This document shows, one piece after another, positions 8,338 through 17,051 of a DNA stretch of 64,000 bases. Below the pieces are notes generated by a model, which was not told the DNA's origin, ran no database searches, and saw nothing but the letters and a program-made list of their open reading frames with translations. The stretch is taken from contig CAYPFO010000011.1 in NCBI GenBank assembly GCA_964410065.1, positions 1 to 64,000 of the forward strand, given 5' to 3'. Numbering within the stretch: position 1 is the first letter of the stretch; every line of letters starts with the position of its first letter. This DNA comes from Serpens sp964410065 (lineage in GTDB: Bacteria; Pseudomonadota; Gammaproteobacteria; Pseudomonadales; Pseudomonadaceae). Made by a program: the position numbers and the translations under genes.

Positions 8338-8356
8338 GAGAATTAATAGCATTTGA
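8338..8356. promoter_or_regulatory. possible Fur box before the TonB receptor
   Basis: GAGAATTAATAGCATTTGA matches the Fur 19-mer consensus at about 12 of 19 positions by eye and lies 62 nt upstream of the receptor start. A weaker Fur-like stretch (AAATGAGCTTTACTCGCAC) immediately precedes it. Iron repression of the receptor would be expected. Confidence 0.45.
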
Positions 8357-8417
8357 TCCCGCTGCGCGCCTGCTATCCAGCGCATACACCTCGGAACGCC
8401 ACCAGTCGGGATCAGAC

Positions 8418-10496
8418 ATGTCACGCATTAACCACGCCACTACACGCCCTGCCTTTCAAAAAACACTCATGGCCGCCGCTCTGGCTTCCCTGGCCTGCTC
8501 GGTCACCGCCCAAGAGCGCGAGCTGGGGCCGGTTGTGGTTTCGGCTTCGGGTTTTGAGCAAAGCGTGAAAGATGCCCCGGCGAGCATTTCGGTGATCACC
8601 GCAGAAGAGCTGAAGAAAAAGTCCTACACCGATGTCACCGATGCCTTGAAGAACGTCGCCGGCGTACAGATTTCCGGCGGCGGCGTCGAGCAGTCGGTGA
8701 TGATTCGCGGCATGACGTCGGCTTACACCCTGTTCCTGATCGATGGCCGGCCGGCCCAAGGCAATGATGCGTTCTCCGAACGAGGCTCACAGGCCGGTAC
8801 GCCGATCAACTTCCTGCCGCCGCTGGAATCCATCGAGCGTATCGAAGTCATCCGTGGCCCGGCATCGGCGCTCTATGGCTCCGATGCCATGGGCGGCGTG
8901 ATCAATATCATCACCAAGAAAGTCTCCAACACGCTCAACGGCAGCATCACCGCCGAATACACGACGCCTGACAGCTCCAACAAGGTCAATGAAGACACCT
9001 TCCAGACCAGCGCCTACGTGAACGTGCCGCTGATTGCGGACGTGCTGGGTCTGCAACTGACCGGTGCCCTCCACAATCAGGACGAGAGCAACTTCGTAGG
9101 CGGCAGCGACAGCGCGGCCACCGATCCCAAATACGAAAAGCACAACGTCGGCGGCAAGCTTTCCTGGAATATCGATGAGCAGAACAACCTGACGGTCGGC
9201 CATACCTATACCCAGCAGGAGCGCTGGAAAAATCCAGGCAAGAGCCTGGAGGTGACCGGTACCCCGACGTACAGCGAGTCGATCAAGAAGAACTACTTCA
9301 TCGACCACGAAGGCAACTACGACAACCTGCTGCTGAAGTCCTACCTCAATTACGACCAGTCGGAAAACCCCACCACCGCAAACGCCGTGACGGGCAAGGG
9401 CATCGACTACGAGGTCATCACGGCCAACACTCAGGCGAGCTACTTCGTCGGCAGCCATATCCTTACCGGCGGCCTGACCCACAAGTACGAGAACCTGGAG
9501 CACAACTCCAACGGCCTGCGCGAGCCGGTCGTGGCAGACGCCAATGCCACCGTCAAAATGAACCGTTATCAGAACTCCGTGTTCCTTGAGGACAACTGGA
9601 ACCTGACCGATGACTTCATCCTGACCCTGAGCGGGCGCTATGACGATAACCAGGCCTTTGGTGGCCAGTTCAGCCCCAAGGTCTATGGCGTCTACCACCT
9701 GAACGAGAGCTTCACCTTCAAGGGTGGCGTCACCTCCGGCTACAAGGCACCTGACCTGCGTTCGAGTGCCACCGATTTCGGCTCCACCTCCATGGGCGGT
9801 GTGATTATCGGCAACCCGGACCTGAAGCCGGAAACCAGTCTGAACCGCGAATTCGGCATCAACTACGAAAACGTCGGACTCGGCCTCAGCACCTCGCTGA
9901 CGGCGTACGTCATCGACTACGAGGACAAGATCAACCGGACCGGACGCGTGTGCCCTGCAGCAGCCGACAATCCGGGCCAAGCGCCCTGTGTCTATAACGG
10001 CACCACCTATCCCTACCACCAGTTCGGTTACACCGCCTACGAAAACGTTGACGAAGCCGAATTGCGGGGTATCGAGTTCACCCTGGACTATCGCCTGCTC
10101 GACAACCTGGCCTATCGCCACAGCTACACCTACACCGAGACCGAGCAAAAGTCCGGCGACTTCAAGGGCAAGCCGCTCAACGACACGGCCCGGCACATGT
10201 TCAACGCCTCGCTGGACTGGCAGACAACCGAGCGTCTCAACCTGTGGACCCAGTACAACTACCGCGGCAAGACCTCCGGCCGCTGGCAGACCGGCACCAG
10301 CGGCTCCAGCACCAATGGCGTGCGTTATCCGGCCTACAGCTTTGTGGACCTTGGCCTGGCGTACAAGGCAACGGAGGGTCTGAGCCTTAAAGCAGGCGTC
10401 TACAACGTGGGCAACAAAGAAGTCACCACCGACGGCGATTACGCTTACAACCTGGACGGCCGGCGCTACATCCTCTCCGTTACCCAGGCGTTCTAA
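8418..10496 (+). CDS. TonB-dependent outer-membrane receptor (catecholate siderophore type)
   Basis: 692 residues. A signal peptide covers about residues 1-31 (cleavage near V-T-A-Q). A TonB box-like V-V-V-S-A-S follows, then a plug domain (A-P-A-S-I-S-V-I-T; I-E-V-I-R-G-P-A-S-A-L-Y-G-S-D-A-M-G-G-V-I-N-I) and a 22-strand-type barrel ending in aromatic F. The sequence resembles the CirA/PirA/FepA class that imports ferric catecholates using TonB energy. The upstream two-component pair and the downstream PepSY set agree with iron import. The exact siderophore cannot be read from sequence. Confidence 0.9.
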   Translation: MSRINHATTRPAFQKTLMAAALASLACSVTAQERELGPVVVSASGFEQSVKDAPASISVITAEELKKKSYTDVTDALKNVAGVQISGGGVEQSVMIRGMTSAYTLFLIDGRPAQGNDAFSERGSQAGTPINFLPPLESIERIEVIRGPASALYGSDAMGGVINIITKKVSNTLNGSITAEYTTPDSSNKVNEDTFQTSAYVNVPLIADVLGLQLTGALHNQDESNFVGGSDSAATDPKYEKHNVGGKLSWNIDEQNNLTVGHTYTQQERWKNPGKSLEVTGTPTYSESIKKNYFIDHEGNYDNLLLKSYLNYDQSENPTTANAVTGKGIDYEVITANTQASYFVGSHILTGGLTHKYENLEHNSNGLREPVVADANATVKMNRYQNSVFLEDNWNLTDDFILTLSGRYDDNQAFGGQFSPKVYGVYHLNESFTFKGGVTSGYKAPDLRSSATDFGSTSMGGVIIGNPDLKPETSLNREFGINYENVGLGLSTSLTAYVIDYEDKINRTGRVCPAAADNPGQAPCVYNGTTYPYHQFGYTAYENVDEAELRGIEFTLDYRLLDNLAYRHSYTYTETEQKSGDFKGKPLNDTARHMFNASLDWQTTERLNLWTQYNYRGKTSGRWQTGTSGSSTNGVRYPAYSFVDLGLAYKATEGLSLKAGVYNVGNKEVTTDGDYAYNLDGRRYILSVTQAF

Positions 10497-10518
10497 CGCT
10501 GCAAACACTGCAAACATT

Positions 10519-10548
10519 GCTCCCTGGCGATCACTGTCGCCAGGGAGC
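10519..10548 (+). terminator. hairpin between TonB receptor and methyltransferase genes
   Basis: GCTCCCTGGCGA, loop TCACTG, TCGCCAGGGAGC is a perfect 12-bp stem starting 23 nt after the receptor stop codon. No T-run follows, so it may be an mRNA-stabilising or partial attenuator structure that lowers expression of the downstream genes. Confidence 0.55.
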
Positions 10549-10610
10549 ATGTGTGTGTTTGACAGGCATCAAGGCGGCTTCGGCCGTCTTCTTCACAAGG
10601 TTCGGAACAC

Positions 10611-11915
10611 ATGACGATGCATGACGGGTACGTGATGGATGTGGCTTATCCGGCTCACTTTCACAAGGAAATCCAGCCAGTCTGGCTCGCCAGCCTGACG
10701 AGCTTCATCGGCTCGGCCGCGCCCGACATCAGCCAACCCTACGCCTACTGCGAGCTGGGCTGCGGCCTGGGCATCAACCTGCTGGTGAGCGCCGCCACGA
10801 ACCCCCAGGGACAGTTCGTCGGCGTGGACTTCAATGCCCAGCACCTGGCCACCGCGCAGCAGGCCGCACAGTCGATGGGGCTGAACAATGTCCGTTTCGT
10901 GCACGCGGATTTTTCGACCTTCGCCCGCCAGAACACCCTGTTCTTCGATTTCATCGTCAGCCATGGCGTCTGGTCGTGGATTGCGCCCGGCCAGCAGCGT
11001 GACGTTCTGGATATTGTCGCCCGCTCGCTCAAGCCCAGGGGCCTGTTCTACGTGCACTACATGTGTCATCCCGGCGCCACGAAAATGCTGCCGGCCCAGA
11101 AACTGCTCAACGAGCTGTCCCATCACCTGACCGGCAGCTCCACACAGAACCTCCAGGCCGGTCTGGGGCTGCTGGCGCGCCTGGAGGACGCCGGCGTCTT
11201 CCATGATCAACCGGCTTTCATCGCCAGCCTGAAGTCTCTTCAGGGCAAGGACCCCGCGTACCTGGCCCACGACTTCCTCAACGATCACTGGGCACCCATG
11301 CACTCTGCGGACATGCACCGTACCGTGGCCCACGCTGGACTCAGCTACCTGGGCAGTGCCGATTGCTTCGAGAATATCGACGCCCTGAGCGTGCCCGGCG
11401 CGGCGCAGCAGGTGCTTGCCACCCTCACCTCGCCGGCGCTGCGCGAACTGGTCAAGGACATGGCGCGCAATCAGCACCAGCGCCGTGATCTGTTCCAGAA
11501 AGCGCCGGTGTCCCTCTCTGCCGAGGAGCATCTGCACGCAGTCAATGCCCTGCGCTTTTGCCTGCTGCCCGGGGCGCCCGCATCAGGTGGCGTGACGTTC
11601 GAAACGCCCATCGGCACTCTCGACGGGCCGGCCGCACTCTTCTCGCCCCTGCTCGCGCGGCTGGCGAAAGCACCCGCCACGTTCCAGGAGCTCAGCACCT
11701 TGCCGCCGTTTGCCGGCAAGCCCGGCCTGCTCGCACAGTCACTGCAAATGCTCATGTGGAAAGGACATATCCATCCGCTTCGCCAGGACGGGCTGAATAG
11801 CAGCGCGACGGCGGCAGCGCTCGACGCGTGGATAACTCGCCAGCAACTCGCCATCCGCATGATCGAGGCCTGCGGAACCGCCACACATGCAGCGCCTGAC
11901 ACTGCACCCTTTTAA
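10611..11915 (+). CDS. SAM-dependent methyltransferase with regulatory domain
   Basis: 434 residues. The class I methyltransferase fold occupies roughly residues 15-210: motif I E-L-G-C-G-L-G-I-N at 48-56, an acidic residue in F-V-G-V-D-F-N, and the motif IV region D-F-I-V-S-H-G-V-W-S-W. The C-terminal half resembles the 'methyltransferase regulatory domain' that follows such folds (Pfam family from memory). The substrate is unknown. It lies between a TonB receptor and the DUF3649-PepSY-DUF3325 set, so a role linked to siderophore handling or regulation is possible but inferred. A second ATG two codons downstream (10617) is an alternative start. Confidence 0.85.
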   Translation: MTMHDGYVMDVAYPAHFHKEIQPVWLASLTSFIGSAAPDISQPYAYCELGCGLGINLLVSAATNPQGQFVGVDFNAQHLATAQQAAQSMGLNNVRFVHADFSTFARQNTLFFDFIVSHGVWSWIAPGQQRDVLDIVARSLKPRGLFYVHYMCHPGATKMLPAQKLLNELSHHLTGSSTQNLQAGLGLLARLEDAGVFHDQPAFIASLKSLQGKDPAYLAHDFLNDHWAPMHSADMHRTVAHAGLSYLGSADCFENIDALSVPGAAQQVLATLTSPALRELVKDMARNQHQRRDLFQKAPVSLSAEEHLHAVNALRFCLLPGAPASGGVTFETPIGTLDGPAALFSPLLARLAKAPATFQELSTLPPFAGKPGLLAQSLQMLMWKGHIHPLRQDGLNSSATAAALDAWITRQQLAIRMIEACGTATHAAPDTAPF

Positions 11916-11942
11916 CGACACCCACTACGCAAGAGTCTTTCC

Positions 11943-12230
11943 ATGAGCCTGTCTCATCCTGCCTGGTCACTGCTGCTGCGCACCCTCCTCGCCCTCCTCG
12001 GCGGCTACCTGTTCACCTACACCGCCACCGCCGCCCTCGCCCGGCTGTTGCCGGTGGGCCGCTATGACGCGGTGGTGATCGCGTCCCTGCTGTCGTTCGC
12101 CGTGTACACCGCGTTCATCCTCTGGGCTTATGCAGTGCACTCGCTGAGCCGACTGGCGCTGGCCGTTGCACTGAGCCTGCCGCTGGCGCTGATCGGTTTT
12201 TGGCCGCAACTGCTGGAGCTGACAGCATGA
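11943..12230 (+). CDS. DUF3649 family small membrane protein
   Basis: 95 residues with three hydrophobic helices (about 10-30, 40-60, 70-88). It matches the small inner-membrane proteins annotated DUF3649 that accompany PepSY iron-uptake proteins. The stop codon overlaps the next gene's start (ATGA at 12227-12230), indicating translational coupling. Its molecular role is not established. Confidence 0.8.
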   Translation: MSLSHPAWSLLLRTLLALLGGYLFTYTATAALARLLPVGRYDAVVIASLLSFAVYTAFILWAYAVHSLSRLALAVALSLPLALIGFWPQLLELTA

Positions 12231-13855
12231 AACAACGCAGTCTGACGCAGTCCATGTCCTGGCTGCACACCTGGTGCGGCCTGCTGCTGGGCTGGGTGCT
12301 GTTCGCCATTTTCCTGACCGGCACCCTGGCGGTGTTCGACCGTGAGCTGAACGTGTGGATGCAGCCGGAGCTCCCCACCCGCGCGGTGAACCAAACGCTG
12401 GCCGCGGAAACAGCGCAACGCTGGCTCGAGCGCGAACACCCGCAGGCCACCAGCTGGAATATCGGCCTGCCCACCGAGCGCGCACCGTCGCTCAGTGTGA
12501 GTACAGGCGAACAGCGCCGTGGCGTGCGCACCCTGCTGGATGCGCAAACCGGCGAGGTGCTGGAGGCCCGCCAGACCGTCGGCGGCAACTTCTTCTTCCG
12601 CTTCCACTACACCCTGCACACGCCGCGCAACATCGGCATCTGGCTGGTGGGCTTCGCGGCGATGGCCATGCTGGTGGCGATCATCAGCGGCATCATCATC
12701 CACAAGAAGATCTTCAAGGACTTTTTCACCTTCCGCCCGGCCAAGGGCCAGCGCTCCTGGCTGGATGGCCACAACGCCAGCGCCGTGCTGCTGCTGCCGT
12801 TCCACCTGATGATCACCTACACCGGCCTGGTGATTTTCTTCCTCATCTACATGCCTGCCGCCCTGGACGTGCTGTACGACGGCAACCGCCAGGCCATGCA
12901 GCGCGACGCGCGCGCCGGCAGCGTGCAACAGCAAGCCACCGCCGCCCGGGGCGAAGGCCGCGCCGTGCGCGGCGAGAACACCCAGGCTGGCGGACAGCGT
13001 GGCGAGGGTCGTGGCGAAGGCGGCCAGCGCCGGGGCGAACACCCTGTGGAAAACGCGCCGCTGCCGCCGCTGGCGGACTTCATCGCCAAGGGCGAGGCCC
13101 ATTATGGCGCCGGCATGCTCTCGGCGCTGTCGGTCAGCAACCCCGGCAAGGCCGACGCCCGGGTGACCGTGCGCCCGCTGCTGGGCAGCCGCATCGAGCT
13201 GACCAAGGGCGAGAGCCTGGTGTTCAGCGCGGTAACCGGCAAGGTGCTGCAGGCGCCGCCGCCCTCGGGCGCCAGCCAGTTGACCCAGCGGGTGATGGCC
13301 GGCCTGCACTTCGCCCAGTTCGGCGGCTATCCGATGCGCTGGCTGTACTTCATCTGCGGCCTGGTCAGCTGCGTGATGATCGCCAGCGGCCTGGTGCTCT
13401 ACACCGTCAAGCAACGCAAGCAGGCCAAGGGTTCGCGCACGTTCCTGAACATCGCCGAGCGAATCAACATCGCCTCGGTCGCCGGCCTGAGCGTGGCCTG
13501 CGTGGCGCTGCTATGGGCCAACCGACTGATACCGGCTGAGTTGATAGGTCGCGGCCAGTGGGAAACGCGCGTGTTCTTTGGCGTGTGGGCACTGTCTCTG
13601 CTGCATGCGGCGCTACGTCCGGTGTTTGTCGCCTGGCGCGAGCAGTTCTACGCCGCTGCCGCGCTGTGCCTTGCCCTGCCGCTGCTGAGCCTGCTCAACA
13701 CCTTCCCCATGGACGGCATGCGCGTCGGCGTGGAGGTCACCAGTGTTGCCCTGGGCCTGCTCCTCGGCTGGCTGGCCTGGAAGATTCCCGCCAGTGCCCG
13801 TAGCGCACCCGCGCGTAAACCCCGTGCCGCACGCCTTGCCGGAGCCGAACAATGA
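12227..13855 (+). CDS. PepSY-associated TM protein (PiuB-like inner-membrane iron-uptake protein)
   Basis: 542 residues from ATG 12227. It has an N-terminal helix (W-L-H-T-W-C-G-L-L-L-G), a periplasmic PepSY segment, a second helix pair near residues 140-210, a second periplasmic part, and four or more C-terminal helices. Members of this family, found beside siderophore receptors, are proposed to reduce or process ferric siderophores at the inner membrane. Residues about 224-275 form an unusual Gly/Arg/Glu/Gln-rich tract (repeated R-G-E-G, Q-R-G-E) inside the periplasmic loop. It overlaps DUF3649 upstream and DUF3325 downstream by 4 nt each. Confidence 0.88.
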   Translation: MKQRSLTQSMSWLHTWCGLLLGWVLFAIFLTGTLAVFDRELNVWMQPELPTRAVNQTLAAETAQRWLEREHPQATSWNIGLPTERAPSLSVSTGEQRRGVRTLLDAQTGEVLEARQTVGGNFFFRFHYTLHTPRNIGIWLVGFAAMAMLVAIISGIIIHKKIFKDFFTFRPAKGQRSWLDGHNASAVLLLPFHLMITYTGLVIFFLIYMPAALDVLYDGNRQAMQRDARAGSVQQQATAARGEGRAVRGENTQAGGQRGEGRGEGGQRRGEHPVENAPLPPLADFIAKGEAHYGAGMLSALSVSNPGKADARVTVRPLLGSRIELTKGESLVFSAVTGKVLQAPPPSGASQLTQRVMAGLHFAQFGGYPMRWLYFICGLVSCVMIASGLVLYTVKQRKQAKGSRTFLNIAERINIASVAGLSVACVALLWANRLIPAELIGRGQWETRVFFGVWALSLLHAALRPVFVAWREQFYAAAALCLALPLLSLLNTFPMDGMRVGVEVTSVALGLLLGWLAWKIPASARSAPARKPRAARLAGAEQ

Positions 13856-14190
13856 CCGCAATCGCCTTTCCGCTCAGCCTCACCCTGGCCTATGCCGGCA
13901 TTCTGCTGATCTGCCTGGGCATGCAGCGGCACTGGAAACAGCTCGCCCATCCTCGCCTGCCCGCCCAGCTACGCCCGGCATGCGCGCTGCTGGGCGCCGC
14001 ATCGCTGGCCCTGGCGGTGTACACCTGCAGCTTTATCTGGCACCCGGGCATGGCCTGGGTGGCCTGGTTCGGCATGATTTCCCTGGCCGGTCTGGCCCTG
14101 CTGCTGCTTCTGCCCTACTCCACGCGCATGGCGCTGGGCTTGCCGGTTGCCGGCGCGGCGCTGTGTGGAGTGGCTGCGGTGTGGCTGTAA
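13852..14190 (+). CDS. DUF3325 family membrane protein
   Basis: 112 residues with three to four predicted helices. It starts within the ATGA overlap at the end of the PepSY gene and ends the iron-uptake operon. DUF3325 proteins commonly travel with DUF3649 and PepSY partners; the function is unknown. A GC-rich hairpin follows the stop codon. Confidence 0.8.
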   Translation: MTAIAFPLSLTLAYAGILLICLGMQRHWKQLAHPRLPAQLRPACALLGAASLALAVYTCSFIWHPGMAWVAWFGMISLAGLALLLLLPYSTRMALGLPVAGAALCGVAAVWL

Positions 14191-14195
14191 CAAGA

Positions 14196-14220
14196 GGGCG
14201 GACGGCGCGGTCCGCCCGCA
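14196..14220. terminator. hairpin between convergent DUF3325 and glutathione peroxidase genes
   Basis: GGGCGGAC, loop GGCGCG, GTCCGCCC sits between two genes that point toward each other, so it could serve both strands. It lacks a clear T-run. Confidence 0.6.
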
Positions 14221-14230
14221 AAGCAAACCT

Positions 14231-14782
14231 TCAGGGCCTTGAAGCGATGGCCTGTTCCACCGCTTTCAACAACTCGGGGGCATCAGGTTTGGTGCGGCTG
14301 GAGAAGCGCCCGACCACCTGGCCTTGGCGGTCGATCACGTACTTGTAGAAGTTCCAGCGCGGGGCGGCGCTCTGCTCGGTCAACTGCTTGAACAGCGCAA
14401 TGGCCTGCGCCCCGGTGACCCTTTGCGGCTCGGTCATGGCAAAGGTCACGCCGTAGTTCACGTAGCAGACCTCGGCGGTTTCAGCCGAGTCGTCGGCCTC
14501 TTGCAGAAAGTCATCCGAGGGCACGCCGAGCACTTCGAGGCCGTCATCCTTGTAACGCTGGTACAGCGTTTCCAGTCCCGCGAACTGCCCCACGAAGCCG
14601 CAATGGCTTGCGGTGTTGACCACCACCAGCGGCTTGCCCGCAAACCGTTGGCACAGGTCGATGCTGTCGTTGGCGCGCAATGCGGGCAGCTCGCCCTGCA
14701 ACAACGCCGGGCACTCGGCGGCCAAGGCGGGGCCGGCAAGCGCCGCCAGCAGGAAGGACACAAGCAAAGCGCGGCAGTTCAT
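14231..14782 (-). CDS. periplasmic glutathione peroxidase-like thiol peroxidase
   Basis: 183 residues starting at the ATG whose first base is 14782; a TTG two codons upstream is a poorer start, and AGGA sits 8 nt before the ATG. The signal peptide is A-L-L-V-S-F-L-L-A-A-L-A-G-P-A-L-A-A. The peroxidatic cysteine is Cys61 in N-T-A-S-H-C-G-F, and W-N-F-Y-K-Y is the downstream GPx motif. The family reduces peroxides with thioredoxin or glutathione. A cleavable signal suggests a periplasmic location, which is less usual for GPx proteins. Confidence 0.88.
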   Translation of the reverse strand: MNCRALLVSFLLAALAGPALAAECPALLQGELPALRANDSIDLCQRFAGKPLVVVNTASHCGFVGQFAGLETLYQRYKDDGLEVLGVPSDDFLQEADDSAETAEVCYVNYGVTFAMTEPQRVTGAQAIALFKQLTEQSAAPRWNFYKYVIDRQGQVVGRFSSRTKPDAPELLKAVEQAIASRP

Positions 14783-14903
14783 GGTCAAGTCCTGTCAGTG
14801 GTGAGTCCGGCTTACGCTACGCGTGCAGGGGGGCTGGGGCAATGCCCATGCGGCCCGGAATCACAGTGCCAAGCAGGCCCAGGCTGCGTTGGGAACCCTC
14901 AAT

Positions 14904-15054
14904 CGTAGGGCGGCCTCGCCCGTTGCACGGTCTGGGGCTGCTGGCTCGGTAGTAATCGGGCAGCCCGCCGTTGGCCTGTCACTCCGCCGGCGGGCTGCCC
15001 GTGAGACTCCGCAACTCCAGCCAAACGCCCTGCGGCGGGCGAGGCCGCCCTACG
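14904..15054. repeat. 151-bp nested inverted-repeat element, copy 1
   Basis: The ends are a perfect 19-bp inverted repeat (CGTAGGGCGGCCTCGCCCG at 14904-14922, complement at 15036-15054). Inside lies a second inverted repeat, CGGGCAGCCCGCCG at 14957-14970 with its complement at 14987-15001. A 151-bp copy lies at 55235-55385 and a diverged, inverted copy at about 28050-28181. It looks like a REP doublet or MITE-like element. Confidence 0.85.
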
Positions 15055-15076
15055 TGGCGGAATGCGCCAATACCAG

Positions 15077-15112
15077 CGCATAAACGTCACCCCCGGATGG
15101 GTGTTTATGCCT
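15077..15112. other. hairpin before the lipid kinase gene
   Basis: GCATAAACGTCACCC and GGGTGTTTATGC form an imperfect stem around CCGGAT. It is upstream of the kinase gene on the plus strand, with no T-run. It may be a terminator on either strand or a further REP-like palindrome. Confidence 0.4.
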
Positions 15113-15203
15113 GCACATTTTCTGGCCGCCCCACTCAGAAACTTCCCTGCCCGCCGCGCTTCCAATGCCATGGAGCGAACACCACGGCTAGGAGCGTCAC
15201 TAC

Positions 15204-16106
15204 ATGGACACGCGTCGCGCATGGTTGATTCTGCATGGCAAGCAGGCCTTGAATGAGGACGTACGCGCCGCCGTACAGACCCGGCGTGAGGCGGGCTGGG
15301 AGCTGGCCGTGCGGCTGACCTGGGAAGAAGGCGATGCTCGGCGCCTGGTGCAAGATGCTGTGCAAGCGGGGTATCCGGTGATTATCGCTGGCGGTGGCGA
15401 TGGCACCCTGCATGAGGTGATCGAGGCTATGGTTGAGTTCGAAGCAAAGGCCAGTCTGGCACTTCTGCCCTTGGGCACCGCCAATGATTTCGCCCGCGCC
15501 GCCGAGGTGCCGCTTGAACCCGCAGCAGCCCTGAATTTGCTGGAGGTCGCGCCGGTACGCATCGATTTGGGCGAAGCCGAGGGACGCTGGTTCCTGAATA
15601 TGGCCACCGGTGGTTTTGGTTCGATCATTACCGCCAATACCTCCGAAGACCTCAAAAAAGCCTTGGGCGGCGCGGCTTATCTGCTCACCGGCCTGACCCG
15701 TTTCAGCGAGGTGCGCTCCGCATTCGGCCGTTTCAGCGGGCCCGATTTTGTCTGGGAAGGCGAATTCGTCGCTCTGGGCATTGGCAATGGTCGCCAGGCG
15801 GGCGGTGGGCATCTGCTGTGTCCGCAGGCGCTGGTCAATGACGGCCTGTTGGATATCTGCATCATCCCGGCGCCGCAGGATCTTTCGCAGACTCTGACGA
15901 CCCTGGTGTCCGGCGGCATCCTCGGCCTTGAATCGGTGTCCATCAGCGCGCGCCTGCCGTGGGTCGAGGTGGAAGCCCCGGAAGGCCTGGACCTGAACCT
16001 GGACGGCGAGCCCATGCAGAGCGATCGCCTGCGTTTCACTGTCCGCCCGCAGGCATTGGCGATTCATTTGCCGGTTGATTCACCGCTGTTGAGCGCTCCC
16101 CGCTAG
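15204..16106 (+). CDS. yegS: YegS-type lipid kinase
   Basis: 300 residues, the normal YegS length. The diacylglycerol-kinase catalytic motif G-G-G-D-G-T is at residues 63-68, with P-L-G-T-A-N-D-F-A-R about 30 residues later and N-L-D-G-E-P near the C-terminus. YegS proteins phosphorylate lipids such as phosphatidylglycerol in vitro. The gene is monocistronic, with repeat element copy 1 upstream. The 16107-16433 gap after it contains no gene I can support. Confidence 0.9.
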   Translation: MDTRRAWLILHGKQALNEDVRAAVQTRREAGWELAVRLTWEEGDARRLVQDAVQAGYPVIIAGGGDGTLHEVIEAMVEFEAKASLALLPLGTANDFARAAEVPLEPAAALNLLEVAPVRIDLGEAEGRWFLNMATGGFGSIITANTSEDLKKALGGAAYLLTGLTRFSEVRSAFGRFSGPDFVWEGEFVALGIGNGRQAGGGHLLCPQALVNDGLLDICIIPAPQDLSQTLTTLVSGGILGLESVSISARLPWVEVEAPEGLDLNLDGEPMQSDRLRFTVRPQALAIHLPVDSPLLSAPR

Positions 16107-16433
16107 GGCATGTAAAGCCTGCGTTCGCCTGGCTCAGTGAAGCCGCGTTCTTACGGGAATGCTTATCACAAGCAGACCAAACCACCCTTAGCTGCGAATG
16201 TCGCCACTCAACCGTGAAGTACAGGAGCGCCTCTGTAAACAGGGCGTGTCTCGCGCTCGCGTCGCTTTCCAGCACCATTGGCCAGGGCAAAGCACGCAGC
16301 CTTTTTCGCCAAAACCTCATCCTACTGCGCAGTCGCGATGAGCCGGCCATTTCATCCTTGATGTCAAAATGATATTAATACTGTTTCATCAGCAGTATTC
16401 CCATCGGGATGATCCCATTTCAAGGATGTAAAC

Positions 16434-17039
16434 ATGAAACGAATGCAGTACCTCGTCGCCGGCCTGCTTAGTCTGGCGCTAACCGGATGCGTATCCTTCA
16501 CGCCGACTGGCCCGATCAGCATGCCAACTCAAGTGATTGAGCAGCCGATCCAAGCAGGCGCAATGTTGAAGGACGTGCAGGTTACCGACGAGCGCGTTAA
16601 CGCGAAACGACGTGCCCAAGTCAGCCAACAACTGGCCAGCCAGCTCACCAAGCACCTCGAAAGCGGGAAGTATTTCCAGCGCATGATCAGCTTCCCGGCC
16701 ACGCTGGATGAGCAAGATGTGGAGCTTAACTTCACCTTTACGTCGCTATATGGCAAGCGCACTCCACACCCAGCCTACTTCCCTGGTGCTCTGCTGACCG
16801 TAACCATGTGGATCTGGTTTAACGGCCCCATTTACGTCGACAAATACGACCTGGCTGCAGAGCTGACTATCAACGACAGCACCGGCAAACAAGTGGCGCT
16901 CTCTCGCAAAAGAATCAACCTGAAGCAGAACACCGGGCTCTGGGATGCTGACTACTTCAATACCCAGCTTGGTGCCAAGCAGCTGACCCAGTTGGTCGAA
17001 GATCTACTGAAAGACGGCACTCAGCAGCTGACTCACTGA
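16434..17039 (+). CDS. putative lipoprotein (first of a pair)
   Basis: 201 residues with a lipoprotein signal: A-G-L-L-S-L-A-L-T-G-C with the lipidated Cys at residue 19. The mature part has many Thr, Gln and Lys residues, and a hydrophobic patch (A-L-L-T-V-T-M-W-I-W-F) near residues 121-131. No family is recognised. It is followed after 12 nt by a second lipoprotein of similar size, so they probably form one transcription unit and may interact. Confidence 0.8.
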   Translation: MKRMQYLVAGLLSLALTGCVSFTPTGPISMPTQVIEQPIQAGAMLKDVQVTDERVNAKRRAQVSQQLASQLTKHLESGKYFQRMISFPATLDEQDVELNFTFTSLYGKRTPHPAYFPGALLTVTMWIWFNGPIYVDKYDLAAELTINDSTGKQVALSRKRINLKQNTGLWDADYFNTQLGAKQLTQLVEDLLKDGTQQLTH

Positions 17040-17051
17040 TAAGGACATCGC

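Noticed and set aside
8787..10550. 587-codon open frame on the minus strand opposite the TonB receptor
   Set aside because: A high-GC shadow of the receptor frame; low-complexity Val/Gly/Ala composition and no recognisable domain.
12128..13414. 428-codon minus-strand frame opposite the PepSY gene
   Set aside because: Antisense shadow: rich in His, Gln and Ala, with no ribosome site or domain.
16036..16350. 104-codon minus-strand frame after the lipid kinase
   Set aside because: Overlaps the kinase end, has no ribosome site and no protein-like pattern.
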